Counted from the stretch's first letter, positions 45,299-54,046 are shown. The stretch: 64,000 nucleotides of DNA from Deferrisoma camini S3R1 (GCF_000526155.1 NZ_JAFN01000001.1:1699014-1763013), one strand, 5' to 3'. Numbers and translations are program-made. The notes: generated by a model from the sequence alone, not told the origin.

Positions 45299-45334
45299 GA
45301 TTATTCTGCACCTCATTGGCCATTTTTCTGCATG
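45299..45334. promoter_or_regulatory. Tandem enhancer-like motifs before the five-gene operon
   Basis: GATTATTCTGCACC (45299-45312) and CATTTTTCTGCATG (45321-45334) begin 22 bases apart. They match the 14-base motif seen at 19300, 19322, 33080 and 33102 in its TATTCT-CAC core. The second copy is more diverged. Confidence 0.5.
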
Positions 45335-45369
45335 CCCGCCCCCCGGTGCGGCCACTGCGTCCTTCCAAG

Positions 45370-45752
45370 TAACTTCGGTCTACGGTCGTCGATCGACGGT
45401 CTTCCGTCTCCTGGCCCCCAGGGCAAGAGGCTCTCGCCAACCCGGGGGCGGGGGGCCTGTTGCTGGAGAGCCCGTTCGCCCAACGGGCCGAGCTACCCGG
45501 AATCCCTTTAGAAACCTTGAAGGGCAAAACTTGTCGTAAATGCATCAGGTTTTTGCGTAGGGGCGCAGTTCCCTTGCTGCGGCTCCCCATGCCTCGACGG
45601 TCTGAGGCGGAGCCTCGCTAGTTTCTAGTCTCTAGTTTCTAGTCTCTGCCCCGTCACTCGTGCACGGCCGGAAACAGGCCCCCCGCCCCCGCGGGAGGGC
45701 GTCCGTTACGCCGCACGTTGTAGGGCCCCCGCAGGGGCCTGACGAGGCCTCC
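45370..45752. repeat. Composite repeat region before the multicopper oxidase gene
   Basis: The 675-base gap 45233-45907 holds no gene. It contains a CGGTCTACGGTCGTCGATCG tract (45377 onwards), a GGCTCTCGCC block, a TCTAGTCTCTAGTTTCTAG tandem tract (45617-45650) and a block at 45664-45752 nearly identical to one near 20025-20102 (GGCCGGAAACAGGCCCCC to GGGGCCTGACGA). Only the last 150 bases before the oxidase gene are unique sequence. Confidence 0.65.
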
Positions 45753-45907
45753 CCTCTGGCGTCCTGCCACGGCCCCAGGCACCCTGGGCCCGGGACTCGA
45801 CTCTACCACTCATTCCGACCTCCACCAGTCACGGTTGCCGGCTTTTGTTCCGGTGATAGACTGCGCCACCGGTCCCCATCCCTCACCGAAGAGGAGGAAG
45901 AGAGCCA

Positions 45908-47233
45908 ATGAGCGACAAGGCCCCGGAAGGGCACGACCCCGCTTCCGAACTCCCCAGAAGAACCTTTCTGAAGACCGGCCTCGCAGTGGCCGGTGCGGCC
46001 GCCGCAGGGCTCGCGACCAAGGCCGAGGCAGCGATTCCTAAGCCCCCTCCCGGCGGGGAGACGCGGTTCGTCGCCCCGCCCCTCCTCTCGCCCTCGGCTG
46101 CCCCCGATCCGGGGCACCAGACCCCCCTACCGGCCCAGGGGCGCACCATCGAGGCCCCGCTGCACGGCATCCCCGCCGTGGTGGAGCCGCCCGGAGCACC
46201 CCGGGACGACCAGGTCGCCTACAAGACCTTCGACCTGGACCTGCAGATCGCGCGCCACACCCTGCTTCCCGGGGTCGAGGCCCACCTGCTGGCCTTCAAC
46301 GGCAGGGTCCCCGGCCCCACCATCCGGGTGATGGAGGGGGACTGGGTCAAGGTACGGTTCAAAAACCGCACGGAGCTCATGCACACCATCCACTGGCACG
46401 GCATGGACGTGCCCTACACCATGGACGGCGTGCCCTGGGTCACCCAGGACCCGGTCCGGCCCGGGCAGACGTTCATCTACCGGTTCCAGGCCCGGCCCGC
46501 GGGCACGCGGTTCTACCACTGCCACTTCGGCACCCTGCTCCACATGCAGTCGGGCATGCACGGCGCGTTCATCATCGAGAAGCCCAACGACCCGATCCGC
46601 CAACGGTTTCCCTACACCCGCGACTACGTTTTGATCCTGACAAGCTGGGACCTGAACTTCATCCGCGAGGAGCTCAACGCCATGCTCCGGCGGATGAAGG
46701 AGCGGATGCTCCTCATGGAGCTGGGGAAGCTCGACCCCCAAACCATGGGCGTGTTCCGTACCTACGAGGACCTCCAGAGGGCCCTGGAGAGCGGCTACAT
46801 GCCCCCCTACACCACCCAGCGGCTGGCCGGCGAGGGCCGGGCCACCCTGAACTTCAATTTCTTCGCCATCAACGGCAAGTGCTATCCCTCCACCGAGAAT
46901 CTGCTGATCCGCGAGGGCGAGTGGATCCGGATCCGGCTCATCAACGCCGGCCAGCTGGAACACTATATGCATCTCCACGGCCATCAGTTCTTCATCGTGG
47001 CCGAGGACGGAAACGACCTGCCCGAGCCGATCGAGCAGAACACGGTGCGGGTGTCGCCGGGCAAGACCGCGGACATCGTGGTCTACGGCAACAATCCGGG
47101 GTACTGGACCTTTCACGACCACGACACCCGCAGGGTCACCAACAACGGGATCTACCCGGGCGGCATCCTGACCGTGCTCGCCTACGAGGGCATCGACGGC
47201 CCCTACGCCCCCAAGGTGGCCCTGGATGAGTGA
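45908..47233 (+). CDS. Tat-exported two-domain multicopper oxidase
   Basis: A 441-residue periplasmic copper oxidase. The Tat signal is RRTFLK at residues 17-22, followed by a hydrophobic Ala-rich core. Domain 1 has HTIHWHG (His159, His162, His164) and FYHCHFGTLLHMQSGM, containing Cys205, His206, His212 and Met217: a complete type-1 copper site plus type-3 ligands. Domain 2 has EHYMHLHGHQF and FHDHDTRRVTNNG, where the usual Cys and last His of HCHxxxHxxxxM are replaced. The type-1 site is therefore only in domain 1, the layout of type-C two-domain oxidases and NirK. Substrate may be Cu(I), Mn(II) or an organic donor. Confidence 0.9.
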   Translation: MSDKAPEGHDPASELPRRTFLKTGLAVAGAAAAGLATKAEAAIPKPPPGGETRFVAPPLLSPSAAPDPGHQTPLPAQGRTIEAPLHGIPAVVEPPGAPRDDQVAYKTFDLDLQIARHTLLPGVEAHLLAFNGRVPGPTIRVMEGDWVKVRFKNRTELMHTIHWHGMDVPYTMDGVPWVTQDPVRPGQTFIYRFQARPAGTRFYHCHFGTLLHMQSGMHGAFIIEKPNDPIRQRFPYTRDYVLILTSWDLNFIREELNAMLRRMKERMLLMELGKLDPQTMGVFRTYEDLQRALESGYMPPYTTQRLAGEGRATLNFNFFAINGKCYPSTENLLIREGEWIRIRLINAGQLEHYMHLHGHQFFIVAEDGNDLPEPIEQNTVRVSPGKTADIVVYGNNPGYWTFHDHDTRRVTNNGIYPGGILTVLAYEGIDGPYAPKVALDE

Positions 47234-47372
47234 TACCCAAGAGTTCGGTCGACCGTCATCGGTCCACGGTCAGAGATCCACCACCGACCCGCGGGTACGC
47301 GGAACGCCTGATGTCCCGTCAGAGATTTTGTTTCGCAACCAGGCCGCGAAGCGGCCTACCAAAGGAGCGAGC

Positions 47373-48569
47373 ATGCGTAGATGGGCCTTTGTGATCCTCG
47401 GCGCGCTGGCCACGTCGGTCCTGGCCTCCCCGGCGTCGGCGCGGGACGTGGGCGCCAACGTGGTGCCCCGCATCACCATCGGAGGCCGGCTGATCTCCAC
47501 GTTGAACGCCACCTGGCTCCAGGGGGACGGCAGGGACGACGACGACCTCTACGACGTGAGCATCGCCGACACGAGCATCCTGGCCCGGTTCGATCGCCGG
47601 CTGTTCGACAGGAGCGTGGGCGGAGCCGTGGTGGGGCTGGAGTTTCCCGACCCCGACGCGGACTTCACGGACTCGGTGTTCTACCACCGGGTGTTCGCGT
47701 TCCTGTGGGACCGAAGCTATCAGGTGGAACTGGGCCGCACGAAGCTTCGGAACTTCCTGGTGGAGTTCCCCACCCTCCGGGATGACGATCTCTTGCGGTT
47801 CACCGAGATCCTGAACGGCTTCTCCAACTCCAACACCGAGGAGTACCACCAGTTCGGGAATCACCTCGCCCTGGATCTGTTCTGGCCGCGGCGATTCCTG
47901 CAGCTGACGGGCTACCTGGCCCAACGGGTCGAGACCGATGCGGCCGGCGAGATGAAGGAAGAGTTCGACCTGAACTCGGGCGGGCTGTTCCTCCAGCGGA
48001 CCGTGCCGGGTCCCCTCAAGTTCTCGAGCCGGCTGCGGCAGCTCGGCGTGGGCTGGGACGCCCAGAAGGTAGACGTGGACGGCGACACCTGGAAGCACGC
48101 GTTCGTGGCGGGCGGCGTGGTCAACCTCACCATGGATCCCCTGGACCACTGGGAGGCCATGGCCCAGGTGATCTACGACACGGGCGCCGGCGACCGGGAC
48201 CTGACCACCGACCAAGGCCGGGCGCTCGCGGAGAGCGTCGCGATGGCGGCGGCCGTCAACTACCGGCACAGCACGTTTCAGGTGCTGCGCTGGAAGGCGT
48301 CCCTCACGGCCGCGTACAAGGACTACCGGGACGAGGACGGGGCCGAGTGGAGCGTGGTGCCCACCTTCCAGTACCGCCTGGGGGACGGCATGGGCCTGTT
48401 GGCCCAGTACCAGTACACCCGCCGGTCCGGGGACCTGGCCACGGCCGTGGGGTTCGACCAGGAGCACACCGTGCAGATCGGCCTCACCTTCGACTTCGAG
48501 ACAACCTTCAACGATTACATCGGGGAACGCCAGTCCATCCTGAACATGGAACACGGATACGTACGCTAA
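47373..48569 (+). CDS. Outer-membrane porin-like barrel protein
   Basis: A 398-residue exported barrel with signal MRRWAFVILGALATSVLASPASA. Strand patterns include RITIGGRLISTLNATWLQGDG, SIADTSILARFDRRLFDRSVGG, VELGRTKLRNFLVEFPT and VQIGLTFDFETTFNDYIGERQ. A hairpin GGCCGC-GAA-GCGGCC (47342-47356) lies just upstream of the AAAGGAGCGAGC ribosome site. It follows the multicopper oxidase after 139 bases and precedes the binding-protein gene by 16 bases. No substrate is evident. Confidence 0.75.
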   Translation: MRRWAFVILGALATSVLASPASARDVGANVVPRITIGGRLISTLNATWLQGDGRDDDDLYDVSIADTSILARFDRRLFDRSVGGAVVGLEFPDPDADFTDSVFYHRVFAFLWDRSYQVELGRTKLRNFLVEFPTLRDDDLLRFTEILNGFSNSNTEEYHQFGNHLALDLFWPRRFLQLTGYLAQRVETDAAGEMKEEFDLNSGGLFLQRTVPGPLKFSSRLRQLGVGWDAQKVDVDGDTWKHAFVAGGVVNLTMDPLDHWEAMAQVIYDTGAGDRDLTTDQGRALAESVAMAAAVNYRHSTFQVLRWKASLTAAYKDYRDEDGAEWSVVPTFQYRLGDGMGLLAQYQYTRRSGDLATAVGFDQEHTVQIGLTFDFETTFNDYIGERQSILNMEHGYVR

Positions 48570-48585
48570 CAGGAAGGAACTCCAA

Positions 48586-49827
48586 ATGAAATCATCCCTG
48601 ACTCGAATGACCTTTCTGCTGTTGGCAACCCTTCTGGCCGTGCCCCGGGCGGGTCTGGCCCAGGCCGCCCTGGACCGGATCCAGAAAACCGGGGTCATGG
48701 TGGTGGGCGTGCCGGAGGACGACCCGCCCCTGGCGTTCCGGGAACCCAACTCGGGGCGGCTGGTGGGGTACGACGTGGACGTGGCCACCGCCATCGCCCG
48801 GATCCTCGGGGTGAGGCCCCAATTCAAGCCGGTGAGCCCATCCAACCGCCTGGCCGCGTTGATCGACGGACGGGTGGACGTGGTGACCGGTCTGACCCAC
48901 ACGCAGCCCAGGGCGGCCGTGGTGGACTTTACCGAGCACTACCTGGTCTCCGGGCAGAAACTCATCGCCCGCACCGGCACCATCCGCACCCACGACGACC
49001 TGGAAGGCAAGCGGATCGGCGCCGTGGTGGGCACGTTTTCGGAGAGCTGCGCCCGCGATCGGTGCAAGGTGAGCGAGATCGTGCCGGTGGACGACTACAT
49101 CTCAGGCATTGAGGCCCTGCTCAACGGCGACATCGACGCGTTCACGGCGGACGAGGCGATCCTGGTGGACCTCCTGGCCGGGATCCCGGGCCGTGGATTC
49201 GAGATCCCGGACGTTGCGATCCTGCGGCAGGAGTATCACTTGGCGGTGCGAAAGGGCGAAATCGCTCTGCGGGAGACGATCAACCGGGCCATTGCCCAGC
49301 TGGGCGAGTCCGGGCAGCTGGCCGCGATCCGGGACGACTGGTACGGCCCCAAGGAGGCAAGGCAGCCCCCGGCCTACGGCGCAATCGTCCGGAAGGCGGC
49401 CACCCGGCCCCGGTTCCTGGGCCTGCTCCTGAACGGCGTGATGTACCCGGACGCCCCGGTGGACGTGTACGCCCTGGACGGCCGGCGCGTGGGGTCGGGC
49501 AAGGTCTCGAAGATCATCGGCGACGAATTTTACGTGGATGTCGAACCCGAGGCTTACGAGTACGTGCGGCCGGGCTACCTGGTGACCATGAACATGACCC
49601 CCGAGATGGCCCTCGATGTGCTGCTGCGGGGCCGCAGTTCTCTGAAAGCGGTGAAGGCCGAGACCGAGAAGGCGACGACCCAGCTCCAGGCCCAGAAGGA
49701 GCGGGAGGGCTTGGAGAAACTCCGGCGAGCCCAGAAGCTCGACACCCTGCGCGAGCGCACCCGGATCTCGATTCAGGGCGATCGCGCACGGTACTTTTAC
49801 TACTACCGCCGTTACCGCTACCGGTAG
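48586..49827 (+). CDS. Orphan family-3 solute-binding protein with coiled-coil tail
   Basis: A 413-residue exported protein. After a signal (FLLLATLLAVPRAGLAQA) comes a complete amino-acid-type (SBP_bac_3) binding domain (about 30-260). Its phrases include IQKTGVMVVGVPEDDPPLAF, LVGYDVDVATAIARILG, LIDGRVDVVTGLTHT and FTADEAILVDLLAG. The region after about 275 carries a beta segment, then a long coiled coil (LKAVKAETEKATTQLQAQKEREGLEKL) and a basic Tyr/Arg end (YFYYYRRYRYR). No ABC permease or ATPase is adjacent. It may be a sensor or outer-membrane-linked ligand protein. Confidence 0.75.
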   Translation: MKSSLTRMTFLLLATLLAVPRAGLAQAALDRIQKTGVMVVGVPEDDPPLAFREPNSGRLVGYDVDVATAIARILGVRPQFKPVSPSNRLAALIDGRVDVVTGLTHTQPRAAVVDFTEHYLVSGQKLIARTGTIRTHDDLEGKRIGAVVGTFSESCARDRCKVSEIVPVDDYISGIEALLNGDIDAFTADEAILVDLLAGIPGRGFEIPDVAILRQEYHLAVRKGEIALRETINRAIAQLGESGQLAAIRDDWYGPKEARQPPAYGAIVRKAATRPRFLGLLLNGVMYPDAPVDVYALDGRRVGSGKVSKIIGDEFYVDVEPEAYEYVRPGYLVTMNMTPEMALDVLLRGRSSLKAVKAETEKATTQLQAQKEREGLEKLRRAQKLDTLRERTRISIQGDRARYFYYYRRYRYR

Positions 49828-49867
49828 GCGCTGACGCGGGCGACCGGAGCCGAGCACGGAGGCACTC

Positions 49868-50371
49868 ATGAAGCGATCGCGGGACTGGTCCCTGGCCACG
49901 GTGGTCTCGTTCCACTGCACCTGGATCGTGGCGCTGTTCATGGGCGCGTACGGCACCATGGAGACCTGGGTGTTCGGGGGGGGTTGGACGGAGGCGCTGT
50001 TCCGCCACGCGTTCCACGTGGCACTGATCTCCTTCGGCCTGCTCGTGATCCTTCACATCGTGCTCCATCGAACGGTGGCCCGCCCCATCGCCCGGATCAG
50101 CGCGCAGCTGTACCGGCTGGGGGCCGGGGCGGACGAGATGGATCCCATCGAGACCTCGATCCGGGAGATCCGGCAGATCGTACGGGGCATCGAACTGATG
50201 CGGGAACGAAGACGTGGCGGCGCCGCCGGATCGCTCCGCCACAGCGCCGAGCCGGCGCTGGAGGAGCTGCGGGAGCAGGCGAAACGGATCCACTCCCGCG
50301 ACCCCGAGGCGAGCCGGGCGATCCTGGAGGCGACCGCACGGCTGCAGGGGATCTTGGACGCGGCATCCTGA
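49868..50371 (+). CDS. Two-TM membrane protein with HAMP-like tail
   Basis: A 167-residue protein with two TMs (about 12-32 and 52-68) joined by a short loop. A cytoplasmic helical region follows whose start (HRTVARPIARISAQLYRLGAGADE) resembles a HAMP linker, ending in a coiled coil (about 125-165). It has no catalytic domain. It follows the orphan solute-binding protein after 40 bases, so the two could form a small signalling unit; that is a guess from order. A GGAGGC ribosome site precedes the ATG. Confidence 0.6.
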   Translation: MKRSRDWSLATVVSFHCTWIVALFMGAYGTMETWVFGGGWTEALFRHAFHVALISFGLLVILHIVLHRTVARPIARISAQLYRLGAGADEMDPIETSIREIRQIVRGIELMRERRRGGAAGSLRHSAEPALEELREQAKRIHSRDPEASRAILEATARLQGILDAAS

Positions 50372-50510
50372 GCCGAAGACCGAGAGGAGCCCCCGGAACC
50401 CCCCTCTCCTACCGCGTCAGAATCGGGGGCGGACGGGGGAGCGACGGTGGCGCAATCGGGAAACCCTAAGGCAACAAGACGACACGAACCACAGAAAAAA
50501 GGAGAGGACC

Positions 50511-50897
50511 ATGATCCACATCGTCGAGACCGACAAGGACGTGGAGACCGCGGTGGCCGACCTGACCGAGGCGGTCAAGCGCCACGGGTTCGGGGTACTC
50601 CACACCTACGATCTCCGGGCCAAGATGGCGGAAAAGGGGGTCGATTTCCCCCGCGCGTGCCGGATCCTGGAGGTGTGCAACCCCCACCGGGCCTCCGAGG
50701 TGCTCACGGCCGACATGACCATCAGCCTCGCCCTGCCCTGCCGGATCACGGTGTACGAAGAGGGCGGAAAGACCCGGATCGGCACCCTGCTCCCCACGAA
50801 ACTGCTGAATGTCTTCCCCAACGCCGAGGCCGTGGCCGGCGTGGCCCGCGAGGTGGAGCGCGAGATCCTGGCCATGATCGAGGAAGCGGCAGGGTAG
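50511..50897 (+). CDS. DUF302 protein
   Basis: A 128-residue cytoplasmic protein of the DUF302 family, recognised by VETAVADLTEAVKRHGFGVLHTYDL, VDFPRACRILEVCNPHRASEVL and ISLALPCRITVYEEGGKTRIG. The conserved CNPxxAxxxL stretch carries a Cys that may bind copper or take part in sulfur chemistry. The start is set by an AAAGGAGAGGACC site. DUF302 genes often lie near copper or sulfur oxidation genes, as here, but no function is proven. Confidence 0.88.
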   Translation: MIHIVETDKDVETAVADLTEAVKRHGFGVLHTYDLRAKMAEKGVDFPRACRILEVCNPHRASEVLTADMTISLALPCRITVYEEGGKTRIGTLLPTKLLNVFPNAEAVAGVAREVEREILAMIEEAAG

Positions 50898-51101
50898 AGG
50901 AGATAGCTTCGCGAATCGTGAATGGTTTTAGGTGCTTCTCCGCGGCCGCGCCGACTCGCGGGCCGTCGCGGAACTCTCCTCCCGGACCGGCCCCGGCGGG
51001 GGGAGGGGCGCACCTCCGTGTCCCTGCGGGTCGCCCCCCTCACATCGACCCCGCCTTCGTGCTAGCATACCTCCCCTTCGCGTTCCCGAGGGAGGAGGCC
51101 C

Positions 51102-52187
51102 ATGCCCCACAGCCACGTGTTTCCGTTCTCGGCCCTGGTCGGCCAGGAGCGCATGAAGCTCGCCCTCGTGCTCAACGTGATCGACCCCACGATCGACGGG
51201 GTGCTGATCCGGGGCGAGAAGGGAACGGCCAAGTCCACGGCCGTGCGCGCCCTGGCGCAGCTCCTGCCGGAGATCCCGGTGGTGGCCGATTGCCCCTTCT
51301 CGTGCCACCCCACCCGGCCGGAGGAGATGTGCGAGCGCTGCCGGCAGCGCCGCAAGGCCGGAGAGAGCCTCCCCGCGCTCCGAAGGCCCATGGCCGTGCT
51401 GGACCTGCCGGTGGGCGCCACCGAGGACCGGGTGGTGGGGTCGATCGACATCGAGCGGGCCCTCAAGACGGGGGAGAAGGCCTTCGAGCCCGGCGTGCTC
51501 GCCCGGGTGAACCGGGGCATCCTCTACGTGGACGAGGTGAACCTGCTCGACGACCACATCGTGGACGTGCTCCTGGACGCCGCCGCCATGGGCGTGAACC
51601 ACGTGGAGCGAGAGGGCGTGTCGATCCGGCACCCGGCCCGCTTCGTGCTGGTGGGCACCATGAACCCCGAGGAGGGGGAGCTCCGGCCCCAGCTCCTCGA
51701 CCGGTTCGGCCTGTGCGTGGAGGTGGTGGGCATCCGGGACCCCAAGGATCGGGTCCAGGTGATCCGCCGGCGCCAGGCCTACGAGGCCGATCCCGAAGGG
51801 TTCCGGCGGGAGTGGTCCGAGGCCGACGCCCGGGTGCGGCAGGCCCTGGTGCGCGCCAAGGAGCTCCTGCCCCGGGTGGAGGTGACCGACGACGACCTGG
51901 AGGTGATCGCCACCCTGAGCGTGGACCTGGGGGTGGACGGCCACCGGGCCGATCTGGCCCTGCTCAAGGCCTGCCGGGCGCTCGCGGCGTACCGGGGTCG
52001 CACCCGGGTCACCGACGACGACATCGCCGAGGCCGCGGGCCTCGTGTACGCCCACCGGCTCAAAAGGACTCCGTTCGAGGAGCGGATCCTCTCGGAGGAG
52101 GAGGTGGTCTCCTCCATCCAGCGCACCCGCGAGGCCCAGAAGGCTCCGAAGCACAACCCTCCCCGTAAAAAAAAAGAGCCCACCTGA
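51102..52187 (+). CDS. Magnesium-chelatase-type AAA+ ATPase (ChlI/BchI-like)
   Basis: A 361-residue AAA+ ATPase with Walker [10 protein letters not shown] (about 36-44), Walker [13 protein letters not shown] (about 144-155), a Cys-rich insert [13 protein letters not shown] and sensor region [20 protein letters not shown]. It matches the I subunit of Mg chelatase. In organisms without chlorophyll such ATPases serve CobN-type cobalt chelatases or act as MoxR-like chaperones. The next gene is a VWA protein equivalent to the D subunit. No chlorophyll or cobalamin gene is visible nearby. Confidence 0.9.
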   Translation: MPHSHVFPFSALVGQERMKLALVLNVIDPTIDGVLIRGEKGTAKSTAVRALAQLLPEIPVVADCPFSCHPTRPEEMCERCRQRRKAGESLPALRRPMAVLDLPVGATEDRVVGSIDIERALKTGEKAFEPGVLARVNRGILYVDEVNLLDDHIVDVLLDAAAMGVNHVEREGVSIRHPARFVLVGTMNPEEGELRPQLLDRFGLCVEVVGIRDPKDRVQVIRRRQAYEADPEGFRREWSEADARVRQALVRAKELLPRVEVTDDDLEVIATLSVDLGVDGHRADLALLKACRALAAYRGRTRVTDDDIAEAAGLVYAHRLKRTPFEERILSEEEVVSSIQRTREAQKAPKHNPPRKKKEPT

Positions 52188-52213
52188 GCCCCCAGAAGAA
52201 GGCCGGCGACCGG

Positions 52214-53101
52214 TTGGTGCTGGAGCACCGGGTGTACGCCCCCACCGGCCGGTTTCGGGTCCGGGGAACCCTGGTGAACCGAGCGGTCCAGAAGCACCTG
52301 GCCCGGGGCCGCAGGGTCCGCAACCGCATGGCGCCCGACGCCGGCCGGTACATCCGGGCCCGGATCCCCCGCCGCAAACCCCGGGCACTCGCCGTGGACG
52401 CCACGCTCCGGGCCGCCGCGCCCGAGCAGGTGCGGCGCCGGGCCATGGGCCTCGCCCCTGCCCGCGGCATCGCCGTGCTCCCGTCGGACCTCCGGGAGAA
52501 GGTGCGCACCCGGCGCTCCGGGGTGAGCCTTCTGTTTGCCGTGGACGCGTCGGGATCCATGGGCGTCGAGGAGGTCATGGCCACGGCCAAGGGCATCGTG
52601 CTCACGCTCCTCACCGACGCCTACCAGAAGCGCGACCGGGTGGGGCTCTTGGCGTTCCGGGGCACGGAGGCGCGGCTGGTGCTGCCCTTCACCACGAGCG
52701 TGGCCCAGGCGCAGCAACGCCTCCGGGACCTCCCCACCGGCGGAAAGTCGCCCCTCGCCCTCGCCCTCGCCAAGAGCCTCGAGGCGTTCCACCGGGAGCT
52801 CACGAAGCACCCGGGCCGGTTGCCGCTCCTGGTGCTCCTCACCGACGGCAAGGCGAACATCAGCATGGCGGGCCGGGAACCGTTCGAGGAGGCGCTCGAT
52901 CAGGCCCGCCGCATCCGCCACGCCGGCATCCGCAGCCTGGTGGTCGACACCGACCTGACCTGGATCCACTCCTACGCCTACGCCCGGGTGCTGGCCGAGG
53001 CCATGGGCGCCCGCTGCCTGGGCATCCGCGACCTGGAGCTGGGGCAGGTGATCGATTTCATGGGGCTGGGAGGCGGGGAGGCTGGGAGGCGGGGAGGCTA
53101 A
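52214..53101 (+). CDS. VWA-domain protein (ChlD-like) with repeat-derived C terminus
   Basis: A 295-residue protein with a basic N-terminal half (MVLEHRVYAPTGRFRVRGTL) and a VWA domain with MIDAS motif VDASGSMG (about 110-117), TGGKSPLALAL and LTDGKAN. It corresponds to the C-terminal part of Mg-chelatase D without its AAA domain. TTG 52214 (then GTG 52217) is the likely start; the ribosome site is weak. The last residues (GGGEAGRRGG) and the stop codon come from a GGGAGGCGGGGAGGCTGGG minisatellite of the dispersed kind, so the true end may have been elsewhere before insertion. Confidence 0.78.
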   Translation: MVLEHRVYAPTGRFRVRGTLVNRAVQKHLARGRRVRNRMAPDAGRYIRARIPRRKPRALAVDATLRAAAPEQVRRRAMGLAPARGIAVLPSDLREKVRTRRSGVSLLFAVDASGSMGVEEVMATAKGIVLTLLTDAYQKRDRVGLLAFRGTEARLVLPFTTSVAQAQQRLRDLPTGGKSPLALALAKSLEAFHRELTKHPGRLPLLVLLTDGKANISMAGREPFEEALDQARRIRHAGIRSLVVDTDLTWIHSYAYARVLAEAMGARCLGIRDLELGQVIDFMGLGGGEAGRRGG

Positions 53102-53110
53102 ACATCTTTC

Positions 53111-53230
53111 GGCCACAGATTCACACAGATCTACACGGATCTTTTACCCCCGGGGTGGACCTGGCTTGCGTCGTTCCGTCCCCGCGGCCCCTGGACCCGG
53201 GGATCTCCCCATCCCCTATGAATCTGTGGC
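53111..53230. repeat. Element F, copy 1 (GGCCACAGATTCA inverted ends)
   Basis: Begins GGCCACAGATTCACACAGAT and ends TGAATCTGTGGC, so the ends are inverted. It contains CGGGGATCT inside. A second copy with the same plan lies at 55763-55907. It fills the gap between the VWA gene and the toxin gene and is non-coding. Confidence 0.75.
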
Positions 53231-53254
53231 GATCCCGCCCCCTTGGAGCCCGCA

Positions 53255-53659
53255 TCACGCCCCTACCGCCTCCCTAAGCGAAACCGCCAATGCCGGAAAC
53301 GCCCGCAGCACGGCACGGTCGGCCGTGACCAGCAGGCATCCCAGTTCCGCGGCCAGGGCCACGAACTCGCAGTCGTAGGCCGAACAGGGACTCTCCCGCA
53401 CGAACCGGAGCACCTCGTACGAGTCCACCGTGTACTCACGGCCCGCCATCAGATCCTCGGCTTCCCTCTGGAGCGCGTAGGCGCGGTCGAAATCGATCAC
53501 TTTCCTCCGCAGATAGAGGGAAAGGACGCTTCGAAACTCACTCCTCCAGAGCACCGGGGCCGCCCACTCCGGGTCTTGCCGCAGCAGCCGCTCGGCCAAG
53601 GGCGTCTCGCGGGTCGGAAGGTAGAGGTAGGCGAGAATGTTGGTGTCGACCACGATCAC
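53255..53659 (-). CDS. PIN-domain toxin (VapC family)
   Basis: A 134-residue PIN ribonuclease with the catalytic acidic residues in MIVVDTNILAYLYLP (Asp5), VLWRSEFRSVLSLYL (Glu), SAYDCEFVALAAELG (Asp) and LVTADRAVLRAFP (Asp). PIN toxins cleave tRNA or rRNA and are held inactive by their partner antitoxin. The ATG overlaps the stop of the antitoxin gene (ATGA), so both are made together. Confidence 0.92.
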   Translation of the reverse strand: MIVVDTNILAYLYLPTRETPLAERLLRQDPEWAAPVLWRSEFRSVLSLYLRRKVIDFDRAYALQREAEDLMAGREYTVDSYEVLRFVRESPCSAYDCEFVALAAELGCLLVTADRAVLRAFPALAVSLREAVGA

Positions 53660-53901
53660 GGACGGCCCTCGTCGATCGCGGCCGCGATCTCCCCCGCATC
53701 GAACGCTTCGGAACGCAGTCCGGCACGAAGCCGGCGGGCCCTCTCGATCCTCTCTTCCGGCACCACCGCGTTCGGCAGGAGAACGCGCTCCAAACAGGCG
53801 ATGGCCTCCCCATTGATGCTCCGGTGATGGGCGCGGGCGGACTCCTTCAGCCTCTCGTACAGGCCCTCGGGCACATTTTTCAACGTAACGGTCGTTGGCA
53901 T
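53656..53901 (-). CDS. Ribbon-helix-helix antitoxin (FitA/VapB-like)
   Basis: An 81-residue protein: MPTTVTLKNVPEGLYERLKE, then ARAHHRSINGEAIACLERVL, the RHH fold of Arc-type antitoxins related to FitA. A C-terminal acidic helix (FDAGEIAAAIDEGRP) would fill the toxin active site. Start 53901 is chosen because the RHH strand begins there; upstream in-frame codons run through the promoter. It is preceded by a promoter with an operator palindrome. Confidence 0.9.
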   Translation of the reverse strand: MPTTVTLKNVPEGLYERLKESARAHHRSINGEAIACLERVLLPNAVVPEERIERARRLRAGLRSEAFDAGEIAAAIDEGRP

Positions 53902-53928
53902 GGCACCCTCCGCACTACACCAATTTGC

Positions 53929-53961
53929 CACCATTATGGTGCCCACCCCACCGAAGAGCAA
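53929..53961 (-). promoter_or_regulatory. Promoter and operator of the toxin-antitoxin pair
   Basis: On the minus strand a -35 TTGCTC (53956-53961) and a -10 CATAAT (53933-53938) are 17 bases apart. The -10 lies inside the perfect palindrome CACCAT-T-ATGGTG (53929-53941), the expected site for an RHH autorepressor. The gap 53902-54219 otherwise holds element E (54000-54046) and GC-rich palindromes only. Confidence 0.75.
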
Positions 53962-53999
53962 GACCGTCGACCAACTCCCCTTTGCCGCCCCTAGTGGCG

Positions 54000-54046
54000 C
54001 GTTTCCGAAATCTCGTGGCATTCCCAGGGGGTAGGGCTGGGGGCCC
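54000..54046. repeat. Element E, copy 2
   Basis: Runs from CGTTTCCGAAATCTCGTGG to GGGCTGGGGGCCC. It matches the reverse complement of 20963-21008 except at a few positions. It is intergenic and non-coding. Confidence 0.8.

Noticed and set aside
51102-53101. Chlorophyll biosynthesis locus
   Set aside because: Only the AAA and VWA subunits are present; there is no H subunit or other tetrapyrrole gene, and such pairs occur in non-phototrophs.
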